Shown here piece by piece: positions 39,640-47,041 of a DNA stretch of 64,000 nt (its first letter is position 1; each line of letters starts with the position of its first letter). The translations under genes and the position numbers were made by a program. The stretch spans positions 215,803 to 279,802 of the forward strand of contig CAMKRS010000002.1 of assembly GCA_946415245.1 (NCBI GenBank), in the 5' to 3' direction. This DNA is from an uncultured Prevotella sp. (GTDB lineage Bacteria > Bacteroidota > Bacteroidia > Bacteroidales > Bacteroidaceae). The notes beneath the pieces are model-generated. The model was not told where the DNA came from, made no database searches, and was given only the letters and a program-made list of their open reading frames with translations.

Positions 39640-40512
39640 ATGAAGAAATTAATGTTTGTAGCCGCAATGGCTATGTCAGCAGCTATTTTCACGGGCTGCG
39701 GCAATTCTACTCCAAAGGCCAACCTGAAGAGTGATGTTGACACACTGAGCTATGTCTTCGGTATGGCTCGTACACAGGGTCTGAAGGAGTATCTTTCTCA
39801 GACAGGTGTTGACACTACTTACATGGCCGATTTCATCAAGGGTCTGAACGAGGGTGCAAACTCTGGCGACGACAAGAAGAAGGCAGCCTACTATGCTGGT
39901 ATCCAGATTGGTCAGCAAATTGCTAACCAGTGGGTAAGCGGCATGAACCGCGAGCTCTTCGGCGACGACTCTACCAAGACTATCTCTCTGAAGAACCTCA
40001 TGGCTGGTTTCGTCAGCGGTATCAAGGCTAATGGTCTGATGACCGTCGACTCTGCCAACGTGATTGCCCAGTCTCTCATGCAGACCATCAAGGCCAAGGA
40101 GTTGGAGAAGACCTATGGCAGCAACAAGGAGGCTGGTGAGAAGTTCCTCGCTGCCAATGCCAAGAAGGACGGTGTGAAGACGCTGCCCAGCGGCGTACAG
40201 TACAAGGTGATCAAGGAAGGTAACGGTGCCATCCCCGCTGACACATCACTCGTAAAGGTTCACTACGAGGGTAAGACCGTCGAGGGTAAGGTGTTCGATA
40301 GCAGCTACGAGCGTGGCGAGCCCATTAACCTGCGTTGTAACCAGACCATCAAGGGTTGGACCGACGCTATGGTTCACATGCCCGCTGGTTCTGTTTGGGA
40401 GGTTTACATTCCTCAGGATCTCGCCTATGGTGAGCGCGAGCAGGGCGACATCAAGCCTTTCTCTGCTCTGATCTTCAAAATTGAGTTGCTTGAGGTTAAT
40501 CCTAAGAAGTAA
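39640..40512 (+). CDS. FKBP-type peptidyl-prolyl isomerase lipoprotein
   Basis: A 290-residue lipoprotein: MKKLMFVAAMAMSAAIFTGCG with lipobox FTGC. It has an extended FKBP_N domain (SYVFGMARTQGLKEYL, then AAYYAGIQIGQQIANQW), a linker EKFLAANAKKDGVKTLPSG and a C-terminal FKBP domain (YEGKTVEGKVFDSS, IKGWTDAMVHMPAG, KPFSALIFKIELL). It is probably a periplasmic folding helper anchored to a membrane. It follows the cytoplasmic FKBP by 18 bases, and its stop overlaps the next start (TAATG). Confidence 0.92.
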   Translation: MKKLMFVAAMAMSAAIFTGCGNSTPKANLKSDVDTLSYVFGMARTQGLKEYLSQTGVDTTYMADFIKGLNEGANSGDDKKKAAYYAGIQIGQQIANQWVSGMNRELFGDDSTKTISLKNLMAGFVSGIKANGLMTVDSANVIAQSLMQTIKAKELEKTYGSNKEAGEKFLAANAKKDGVKTLPSGVQYKVIKEGNGAIPADTSLVKVHYEGKTVEGKVFDSSYERGEPINLRCNQTIKGWTDAMVHMPAGSVWEVYIPQDLAYGEREQGDIKPFSALIFKIELLEVNPKK

Positions 40513-41507
40513 TGAAGAAGACCATCATATTGGCACTCGCCCTCGTGGCGGGTGCCTCTTTGTATACACCCGCCACTGCCCAGAAGAAAACGGTAGCGAA
40601 GAAGGCTCCTGCAAAGAAAGAAGCCGTGGTGAAAGAACAGCCCGTGAAACTTGCCAACGGCAGCGACTCAGTAAGCTACGCCGGCGGTATGAGCATCACC
40701 AACGGTCTGATACCCTTCCTCGTACAACAGCAGAATGTCGATACCGCCTATATGGCTGATTTCGTCAGAGGATTCCAGATGATCACCAATGGTGGCAGCG
40801 ATCCCAAGATGAAGGCCTATGCTGCCGGTATGGACATCGCCAAGCAGGTCATGGAGCGTATGATACCCGAGATCACCAAAGAGTTTCAGGATGCCCCCGA
40901 CTCCATCGTCACCAACCTGTTCTACAAGGGTTTCACTGATGCCCTGTTGAAGGACTCCAGTGTATTCAAGCAGGAAGTGGCCGAGCAGTACTTCAAGGAC
41001 AAGCAGATTTCCAACAAGGCCGCTAAGGACGAGAAACTCTATGGTGCCAACCGCGATGCTGGTCGTAAGTTCATGGCTGAGAATGCCAAGAAAGAGGGTG
41101 TCATCACCCTGCCTAGCGGACTGCAGTACAAGGTGTTGGTCCAGGGCAACGGTCCAGTGCCTAATGTCGACGAGAAGGTACAGGTGAACTATGAGGGTCG
41201 TTTGGTCGATGGCACCGTCTTCGATGCCTCTGCCAAACATGGTGAAAAACCGATAGAGTTCCGACCCAGTCAGGTTATCAAAGGCTGGCAGGAGGCACTG
41301 ACCATGATGCCTGTGGGCTCGAAATGGCAACTCTTCATCCCTTATGAGCTAGGCTACGGAGACCGCGATACTGGCCAGATCAAGCCTTACAGTGCTCTGA
41401 TTTTCGATGTAGAATTGGTTAGTATCGACAGACCACAGCCAGAACCTCAGGAGCAAGAGGAAGCACCTGCTAAGAAGTCGAAAAAAGACAAGAAATCTAA
41501 GAAATAA
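40512..41507 (+). CDS. FKBP-type peptidyl-prolyl isomerase, exported, with Lys-rich tail
   Basis: A 331-residue protein with signal peptide (MKKTIILALALVAGASLYTPATAQ). The linker after it is Lys/Ala-rich. The FKBP_N part (SYAGGMSITNGLIPFL) and the FKBP domain (YEGRLVDGTVFDAS, IKGWQEALTMMPVG, KPYSALIFDVELV) match its two upstream paralogues. The tail is Glu- then Lys-rich (EEAPAKKSKKDKKSKK), unusual for the family and perhaps a surface- or nucleic-acid-contacting end. The ATG overlaps the previous TAA by one base. A terminator follows. Confidence 0.9.
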   Translation: MKKTIILALALVAGASLYTPATAQKKTVAKKAPAKKEAVVKEQPVKLANGSDSVSYAGGMSITNGLIPFLVQQQNVDTAYMADFVRGFQMITNGGSDPKMKAYAAGMDIAKQVMERMIPEITKEFQDAPDSIVTNLFYKGFTDALLKDSSVFKQEVAEQYFKDKQISNKAAKDEKLYGANRDAGRKFMAENAKKEGVITLPSGLQYKVLVQGNGPVPNVDEKVQVNYEGRLVDGTVFDASAKHGEKPIEFRPSQVIKGWQEALTMMPVGSKWQLFIPYELGYGDRDTGQIKPYSALIFDVELVSIDRPQPEPQEQEEAPAKKSKKDKKSKK

Positions 41508-41510
41508 GCA

Positions 41511-41539
41511 AGTGTGTCACGAAAGTGGCACACTTTTTT
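41511..41539 (+). terminator. intrinsic terminator of the FKBP operon
   Basis: AGTGTG-T-CAC, loop GAAA, GTG-G-CACACT, then a T run, directly after the last FKBP stop. Confidence 0.9.
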
Positions 41540-41581
41540 CATTTTTCTCCCAAAAAAGTTGCATTATTCAATTAATTTGTT

Positions 41582-41589
41582 TACTTTTG
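41582..41589 (+). promoter_or_regulatory. TAnnTTTG -7 box of the Lrp-type regulator
   Basis: TACTTTTG, 30 bases before the ATG at 41620 and after the FKBP terminator. Confidence 0.7.
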
Positions 41590-41619
41590 CTGACAAATTG
41601 TAAACTATCGCATCGAATT

Positions 41620-42078
41620 ATGGAAAAAATTGACAATCTCGACAGGAAAATCCTAAGCATTCTCTCGAAGAATGCACGTATCCCATTCAAGGATGTAGCC
41701 GCTGAGTGCAATGTATCACGCGCCGCCATCCACCAACGTGTACAACACCTGATTGAGGCCGACGTCATCACCGGCAGCGGCTTCGATGTCAACCCCAAGA
41801 GTTTGGGCTACAGCACCTGCACCTACGTGGGTATCACTCTCGAGAAGGGTAGCATGTACAAGAACGTGGTTGAGCGCCTGCAGCACATCCCCGAGGTGGT
41901 GGAGTGTCATTTCACCACAGGTCCCTACACCATGATGGTGAAACTCTACGCCCGCGACAACGAACAGCTCATGGAACTCCTCAATGGCCAGTTGCAGAGC
42001 ATCCCCGGCGTAGTAGCCACAGAAACACTTATTTCCCTCGAACAGAGCATTAAACGGGAGATTCCCGTATCCATCTAA
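41620..42078 (+). CDS. Lrp/AsnC-family transcriptional regulator
   Basis: A 152-residue protein starting at ATG 41620 (MEKIDNLDRKILSILSKNAR). A longer frame from 41512 would begin inside the terminator hairpin and is rejected. The N-terminal winged helix-turn-helix (IPFKDVAAECNVSRAAIHQRVQHL) is followed by an AsnC_trans_reg (RAM) ligand domain (GYSTCTYVGITLEKG to the C-terminus). Such proteins form dimers to octamers and sense amino acids. It is followed 14 bases later by a fused amidohydrolase/dipeptidase gene, so control of peptide or amino acid use is plausible but unproven. Confidence 0.93.
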   Translation: MEKIDNLDRKILSILSKNARIPFKDVAAECNVSRAAIHQRVQHLIEADVITGSGFDVNPKSLGYSTCTYVGITLEKGSMYKNVVERLQHIPEVVECHFTTGPYTMMVKLYARDNEQLMELLNGQLQSIPGVVATETLISLEQSIKREIPVSI

Positions 42079-42092
42079 AGGTTACAACCGCT

Positions 42093-43847
42093 ATGACTGA
42101 CAGATTCGACCTGCAGGCCCATCTTCGCAATGTCTATGCCAAGTATCCGGCCGCACAGCGACAGCCCATCATCGGCATCACCGGCAACTACGAAGACCTG
42201 ACCTGCAAACTGGGACAGGGCTATTACAAATCGGTGGTGGCAGCAGGAGGCGTACCCATCGTCATCCCCCCCGTGGCTGATACCAACACCCTCGTCAACA
42301 CCCTAGACCATATCGATGCCCTCATCCTCAGCGGTGGTGGTGACTTCAACCCCCTCTATGGCGGTGAGGAGCCCTCCAACCGTCTGCACGACATCAATTC
42401 TGAGCGCGACCTGCCCGAACTGATGCTCACTCAGATGGCCTATAACCGTCAGATGCCTATCCTCGGCATCTGTCGCGGCATCCAGACATTGGCGATGGCT
42501 CTCGGAGGTCGCGTGTGGCAGGATATCAATGAGAAGACCGTTACCAAGCACTCACAGGAGGCTGCCCGCAGCGAGGTCACCCACTCGGTGAACATCGAGG
42601 AAGATTCGCTCCTTCATCAGATGTACCAAGAGGACAAGATATATGTCAACAGCTTCCATCATCAAGCCGTGCGCGAGACAGGACCAAAGTTCCGCGTCAC
42701 TGCCAAGTCGCCAGACAACATCATCGAGGCCATGGAGAGCAACGAATTCAAGCCCATCGTCGGCGTGCAGTGGCATCCGGAATGCCTCGAAGAGGGCATG
42801 CCCCTGTTCCACTGGCTCATCAAGGAGGCGCTGGCCTATCACCACGCTCACGACGTGCACAACCGCGTTCTCACCCTTGACACCCACTGCGACACCCCCA
42901 TGTTCTTCCCTCAGGGCATCCATTTCGACCAGCGCGACCCCAAGATTCTCGTCGACCTCCACAAGATGAACGAGGGTCGTCAGGACGCCACTATCATGGT
43001 AGCCTACCTGCCCCAGCCCAAGATGGGCGAGACTTTCTCCTCATTAGTCGACTTCGATGTGGCAGGTCCTACGGAATATGCCGACCTCATCTTCGACAAG
43101 ATTGAAGAGATTGTCAACCAGAACAAAGCCTACCTGAGCATCGCCCGCACTCCCGGCGACCTCTACGAGGATAAACGCAACCGCCGCAAGTCCATCATGC
43201 TTGGCATCGAGAACGGTCTTGCTCTCAATGGCCAGTTGCAGACGCTGCAGCACTTCGCCCAGCGCGGTATCGTCTATATGACGCTCTGCCACAATGGCGA
43301 CAACGATCTATGCGACTCTGCCCGTGGTTGTAACACACATGGTGGTGTGAGTCGTTTCGGCGAACAGGTCATCCGTGAGATGAACCGCTTGGGTATCATG
43401 GTCGACCTGAGCCATTCCTCAGAGAAGAGCTTCTACGATGCCCTCGACATCAGCAGCACGCCCATCGTGTGCAGCCATTCCAGTTGTAAGGCCCTCTGCG
43501 ACCATCCCCGCAACCTCACCGATGACCAAATGCGAGCCCTCGCCTCCAAGGGGGGTGTGACACAAATCACGCTCTATCCTGGTTTCCTCAAGAAAGAGGG
43601 AGAGGCCACCATCATGGATGCCATCGACCATCTGGAGCATGCCATCAAGATCATGGGCATCGACCACGTAGGCCTCGGCACTGATTTCGACGGTGACGGT
43701 GGTATCATCGGTCTTGCAGACTCCAGCGAGCTCATTAACTTCACCCGTCAGCTGCTCGCCCGTCGTTACAGCGAGCGCGACATCCAGAAAATCTGGGGCG
43801 GCAACTTCCTCCGCGTCATGTCAATCGTACAGAAACAGCAAATATGA
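42093..43847 (+). CDS. fused C26 gamma-glutamyl hydrolase and M19 dipeptidase
   Basis: A 584-residue two-domain enzyme without signal peptide. Residues about 22-248 are a class I glutamine amidotransferase-like C26 hydrolase: GICRGIQ with Cys127 as nucleophile and HPE at 228-230, resembling PuuD-type gamma-glutamyl-GABA hydrolases. Residues about 255-584 are a renal-dipeptidase-like M19 domain: DTHCDTP (metal ligands His265, Asp267), IENG, DLSHSS, CSHSS and GTDFDGDGG. One half could remove gamma-glutamyl groups and the other could split the remaining dipeptide. It overlaps the next gene by 4 bases (ATGA) and follows an Lrp-type regulator. Confidence 0.9.
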   Translation: MTDRFDLQAHLRNVYAKYPAAQRQPIIGITGNYEDLTCKLGQGYYKSVVAAGGVPIVIPPVADTNTLVNTLDHIDALILSGGGDFNPLYGGEEPSNRLHDINSERDLPELMLTQMAYNRQMPILGICRGIQTLAMALGGRVWQDINEKTVTKHSQEAARSEVTHSVNIEEDSLLHQMYQEDKIYVNSFHHQAVRETGPKFRVTAKSPDNIIEAMESNEFKPIVGVQWHPECLEEGMPLFHWLIKEALAYHHAHDVHNRVLTLDTHCDTPMFFPQGIHFDQRDPKILVDLHKMNEGRQDATIMVAYLPQPKMGETFSSLVDFDVAGPTEYADLIFDKIEEIVNQNKAYLSIARTPGDLYEDKRNRRKSIMLGIENGLALNGQLQTLQHFAQRGIVYMTLCHNGDNDLCDSARGCNTHGGVSRFGEQVIREMNRLGIMVDLSHSSEKSFYDALDISSTPIVCSHSSCKALCDHPRNLTDDQMRALASKGGVTQITLYPGFLKKEGEATIMDAIDHLEHAIKIMGIDHVGLGTDFDGDGGIIGLADSSELINFTRQLLARRYSERDIQKIWGGNFLRVMSIVQKQQI

Positions 43848-44893
43848 AAAAAAATATGTTGTGGATGGTGATAGTATTATTCACTATTCACTGTTCACTA
43901 TTCACTGCCTCTTGCGGTCTCCGCAAGCAGGCTACAGATTCCGAGACGCAGACCGCCATCGGTCCTGCCTTCAATGCTGATAGCGCCTATCTCTTCTGTC
44001 AGCAGCAGTGCGACTTCGGTCCCCGCACCATGAACAGCCCCGCCCACGACCTTTGTGAACAGTGGATCATCAACAAGTTCAAGGGTTACGGCATGACTGT
44101 CATCCCCCAGAAATGCGAGTTGAAAGGCTACGACGGCACTACCCTCCACGCCACAAATATCATTGCCAGCTACCGTCCAGGGCTCACCGACCGCATCTTG
44201 CTCTGTGCCCACTGGGATTGTCGTCCCTGGGCTGATAACGACCCTGACGAGTCCAACTGGCACAAGCCCGTCCTCGCTGCCAACGATGCCGCCTCCGGTG
44301 TCGCTGTCATGCTCGAAATCGCCCGCCTGATTTCGTCTGTCGATGCTATAAAGACCACGGCACCAGCCGACTCTTCCATCTTCCATCTTACATCTTCCAT
44401 CGGAATCGACTTCCTCTGCTTCGATGCAGAAGACTACGGCTTCCCCCAATGGGAGACCACCGAAGACCCTGGCAATACCTGGGCCCGCGGCGCCCAATAC
44501 TGGGCTGCTAACCCCCACGTTTCAGGTTACAAGGCCCGTTACGGCATCCTCCTCGACATGGTAGGCGGACAAGGGGCGCAGTTCTATCAGGAAATCATGT
44601 CGAAACATTACGCCCGCCATATTGTCGACAAGGTATGGCAAGCCGCTGCTGTTGTAGGCTATGGCAGTAGCTTCCCTATGGCAGAGGGTAATGCCATCAC
44701 CGACGACCATATCCCCGTAAATACCGTTGCCAACATCCCCTGCATCGACATCATCCCCTACTATCCTAATTGCGAGCAGAGCAGTTTCGGCCCCACCTGG
44801 CATACCATCAACGACGATATGGCCCACCTCGACAAGAACACACTTCTCGCCGTAGGTCAGACCATTATCCAGGTACTATTTTCAGAAAAGTAA
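43844..44893 (+). CDS. M28-family / glutaminyl-peptide cyclotransferase-like lipoprotein
   Basis: A 349-residue lipoprotein: the signal core LFTIHCSLFTASC is encoded by 7-base DNA repeats and ends in a lipobox-like TASC. The catalytic domain has AHWDCRPWADNDPD and ANDAASGVAVMLEIAR, CFDAEDYG, and a late His region (GPTWHTINDD), the zinc-ligand pattern of M28 aminopeptidases and of bacterial glutaminyl cyclases. A Bacteroidetes-type glutaminyl cyclase is a good alternative to aminopeptidase, since many mature exported proteins in this phylum start with Gln. A second set of 7-base repeats codes for SSIFHLTSSIG in a loop before the DAED motif. Coupled to the fusion peptidase by an ATGA overlap. 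Confidence 0.85.
   Translation: MKKNMLWMVIVLFTIHCSLFTASCGLRKQATDSETQTAIGPAFNADSAYLFCQQQCDFGPRTMNSPAHDLCEQWIINKFKGYGMTVIPQKCELKGYDGTTLHATNIIASYRPGLTDRILLCAHWDCRPWADNDPDESNWHKPVLAANDAASGVAVMLEIARLISSVDAIKTTAPADSSIFHLTSSIGIDFLCFDAEDYGFPQWETTEDPGNTWARGAQYWAANPHVSGYKARYGILLDMVGGQGAQFYQEIMSKHYARHIVDKVWQAAAVVGYGSSFPMAEGNAITDDHIPVNTVANIPCIDIIPYYPNCEQSSFGPTWHTINDDMAHLDKNTLLAVGQTIIQVLFSEK
43880..43907 (+). repeat. four 7-bp tandem repeats inside a lipoprotein signal peptide
   Basis: TTCACTR units in the signal-peptide codons of the M28-like gene. The reverse complement is the GTGAATA family seen at nrdD-nrdG. Confidence 0.9.
44373..44400 (+). repeat. four 7-bp tandem repeats inside the M28-like coding region
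   Basis: CTTMCAT units coding for SSIFHLTSSI in a loop before the conserved DAED motif. Confidence 0.88.
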
Positions 44894-44900
44894 TATAAAC

Positions 44901-46934
44901 TCAGTCGTGCAATATCATCGCCGATTGAGGAGCCACAAGGGCTTGCGAACCAGATAGAAGGTTGGTGGAAGCCTCGTTGATCTCGCCATTCTGACAGACG
45001 ATGGTGTAGAGAGCCTCTGGCAGATCGACGCACACTTGCTCACGGTTAGCATTAAGGATAACAACGATGTTATGCCAATCGTCGCGGCCCGCATAGTCTT
45101 TCAGACGGAAGGCCACCACACCCTTGGGGGCATCGAGAAACTCCAGATGCTTGCGCACCAGATGGGCATCGCCGAGGCGGAAGGCAGGATGATGCTTACG
45201 AAGGGCGATGAGATCCTGATAATACTTGAACACCTGCGGATAACGCTGCAGGTTCTGCCAATCGAGCTGGTTGATACTATCAGGCGACTCGAAGGAGTTG
45301 TGCACGCCCTTCTTGCTACGCAACAGTTCTTCGCCAGAGAGCATGAAGGGTACACCTTGTGAGGTAAAGACGGCCGTTTGTGCCAGGAGGTCGAGACGGA
45401 TCAGTTCTTCGTCTGTGATGCCAGGAATACTGGCTTTCAAACGATCTACCAAGCACATATCATCATGACAACTGACGTAGGACATCATCTGCGTAGGCTC
45501 TGTGGCCCAAGGTGTTTTACTGTAATTGACCTTCGACATATCCACCTGCGGATGGGCGATAGCACCCACGATGCCAAACTTCAAACTCTCGGTCTCAACG
45601 CCTTTATCGAGCCAGGCAGATTTCTTATCATCATCGAAGGGGCCGCGCAGCGCATCGCGAATCTCATCGGAGAAAGCAGCGATACGGGGCATCTGCGAGA
45701 TATTCGCCTTCACACCCAACTGTTCTGTGGGCAGCGCACACTGACCTGCACTCCAGCCCTCGCCATATATAAATATGGTGGGATCGATGGCATCAACGGC
45801 CTTGCGTATCTCGTTCATCGTCTCAATATCGTGACAGCCCATCAGGTCGAAACGGAACCCGTCGATATGATATTCGTTGATCCAGTATTTCACAGACTCT
45901 ATCATGAACTTCCGCATCATCGGCTGCTCAGAGGCGGTCTCATTGCCACAGCCAGAGCCGTTGGAATAAGTGCCATCATCACGATTTTTGATTTTCTTTC
46001 CTGCAAATTTGATTTCAGACCTACGAGGATAGTTGCCCTTAACCGTCTTACGATAATAATAATCAGGATATGTACGTTGGAAACCACTCTCTTCTATATT
46101 AAAAGTATGATTATAGACAACATCAAGAATCACACGGATCCCTGCCTTATGAAGTGCCTGAACCATCTGTTTGAACTCACGGATACGGCATTGAGGATCC
46201 ATTACATCTGTAGCATAACTGCCTTCTGGGACATTATAATTCAACGGATCATACCCCCAATTATATTGCGGTACATCTGGTTTTGACTCGTCAACAGATG
46301 CATAATCAAACGACGGCAAGATATGGACAGCATTCACGCCCAATGCCTTCAGATGGTCGATAGCCCAAGGTTCCGTCAATGCCAGAAACTTACCAGGATA
46401 TTTGGCATCAGGGCGCGCGATAGAGAAATCACGATGATGCATCTCATAAACCACCTGATCAGCCGGCGATTTCAGTTCCGGCCGCTTGTCATTTTCCCAT
46501 CCTTCAGGGTCTGTTTCTTTCATATCGAGAATATATCCACGCCGACCATTTACACCAACGGCTTTGGCAAAGACACCTGGTGTCTCACCATACAACGCAT
46601 TATACTTTACACCACCCAAACATACAAAAGTCAATGGGCCTATTTCACAATGATCAGCCATTTCAAAGGCATAATAACAGCCTTTCAAGTCACCTTTCAC
46701 CTGCTTCATCCAGACACCATTTCTCTGATGCTTCAACCGATAGGCCTTACTGTTTTTCATCTTTCCATCTACAGTCTTATAGATAAGGACAGCAACAATC
46801 TTTGCATCTTCTGGTGCAAAGAGTTTGAACGTCGTAGCCTCCGGGGTGTAGGTCACCTCGTCGAAATTAAAGCCCTGAGCCTTAGTCATTACTGTAGTCA
46901 TTGCCAATAGAATTGCGAATAAGATTCTTCTCAT
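44901..46934 (-). CDS. pulA: type I pullulanase (GH13)
   Basis: A 677-residue exported enzyme (MRRILFAILLAMTTVMTKAQ). An N-terminal CBM48-like domain (residues about 25-130) is followed by the pullulanase signature YNWGYDPLNYNVPEGSY and by the GH13 regions: DVVYNH, DGFRFDLMG with the nucleophile Asp, GEGW with the acid/base Glu and YVSCHDD. It cuts alpha-1,6 bonds in pullulan and branched maltodextrins, probably in the periplasm. It converges with the M28-like gene (7 bases apart) and is divergent from the DUF6377 regulator. Confidence 0.93.
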   Translation of the reverse strand: MRRILFAILLAMTTVMTKAQGFNFDEVTYTPEATTFKLFAPEDAKIVAVLIYKTVDGKMKNSKAYRLKHQRNGVWMKQVKGDLKGCYYAFEMADHCEIGPLTFVCLGGVKYNALYGETPGVFAKAVGVNGRRGYILDMKETDPEGWENDKRPELKSPADQVVYEMHHRDFSIARPDAKYPGKFLALTEPWAIDHLKALGVNAVHILPSFDYASVDESKPDVPQYNWGYDPLNYNVPEGSYATDVMDPQCRIREFKQMVQALHKAGIRVILDVVYNHTFNIEESGFQRTYPDYYYRKTVKGNYPRRSEIKFAGKKIKNRDDGTYSNGSGCGNETASEQPMMRKFMIESVKYWINEYHIDGFRFDLMGCHDIETMNEIRKAVDAIDPTIFIYGEGWSAGQCALPTEQLGVKANISQMPRIAAFSDEIRDALRGPFDDDKKSAWLDKGVETESLKFGIVGAIAHPQVDMSKVNYSKTPWATEPTQMMSYVSCHDDMCLVDRLKASIPGITDEELIRLDLLAQTAVFTSQGVPFMLSGEELLRSKKGVHNSFESPDSINQLDWQNLQRYPQVFKYYQDLIALRKHHPAFRLGDAHLVRKHLEFLDAPKGVVAFRLKDYAGRDDWHNIVVILNANREQVCVDLPEALYTIVCQNGEINEASTNLLSGSQALVAPQSAMILHD

Positions 46935-46962
46935 TTTCGATGAATATTTACGATTTTCGCCA

Positions 46963-46970
46963 CAAAGTTA
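46963..46970 (-). promoter_or_regulatory. TAnnTTTG -7 box of the pullulanase gene
   Basis: TAACTTTG on the minus strand, 28 bases before the ATG at 46934. Confidence 0.7.
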
Positions 46971-46979
46971 ATAAAAAAA

Positions 46980-47007
46980 GTGAAAAGTGAATAGTGAATC
47001 GTGAATA
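46980..47007 (+). repeat. four 7-bp tandem repeats between divergent promoters
   Basis: GTGAAWM units lying just upstream of the regulator's TATCTTTG box, in the position of its -33 region. This copy is outside any transcript leader. Confidence 0.9.
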
Positions 47008-47013
47008 ATTTTG

Positions 47014-47021
47014 TATCTTTG
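47014..47021 (+). promoter_or_regulatory. TAnnTTTG -7 box of the DUF6377 regulator
   Basis: TATCTTTG, 20 bases before the ATG at 47042. Confidence 0.75.
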
Positions 47022-47041
47022 CGCTGTGCAATCGATAGAAA

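Noticed and set aside
41512..41619. 36-residue N-terminal extension of the Lrp-type regulator
   Set aside because: It would begin inside the FKBP terminator and cross the promoter; the conserved domain starts at ATG 41620.
45378..46286. Plus-strand open frame of 302 codons
   Set aside because: Antisense to the pullulanase gene, which has all GH13 motifs.
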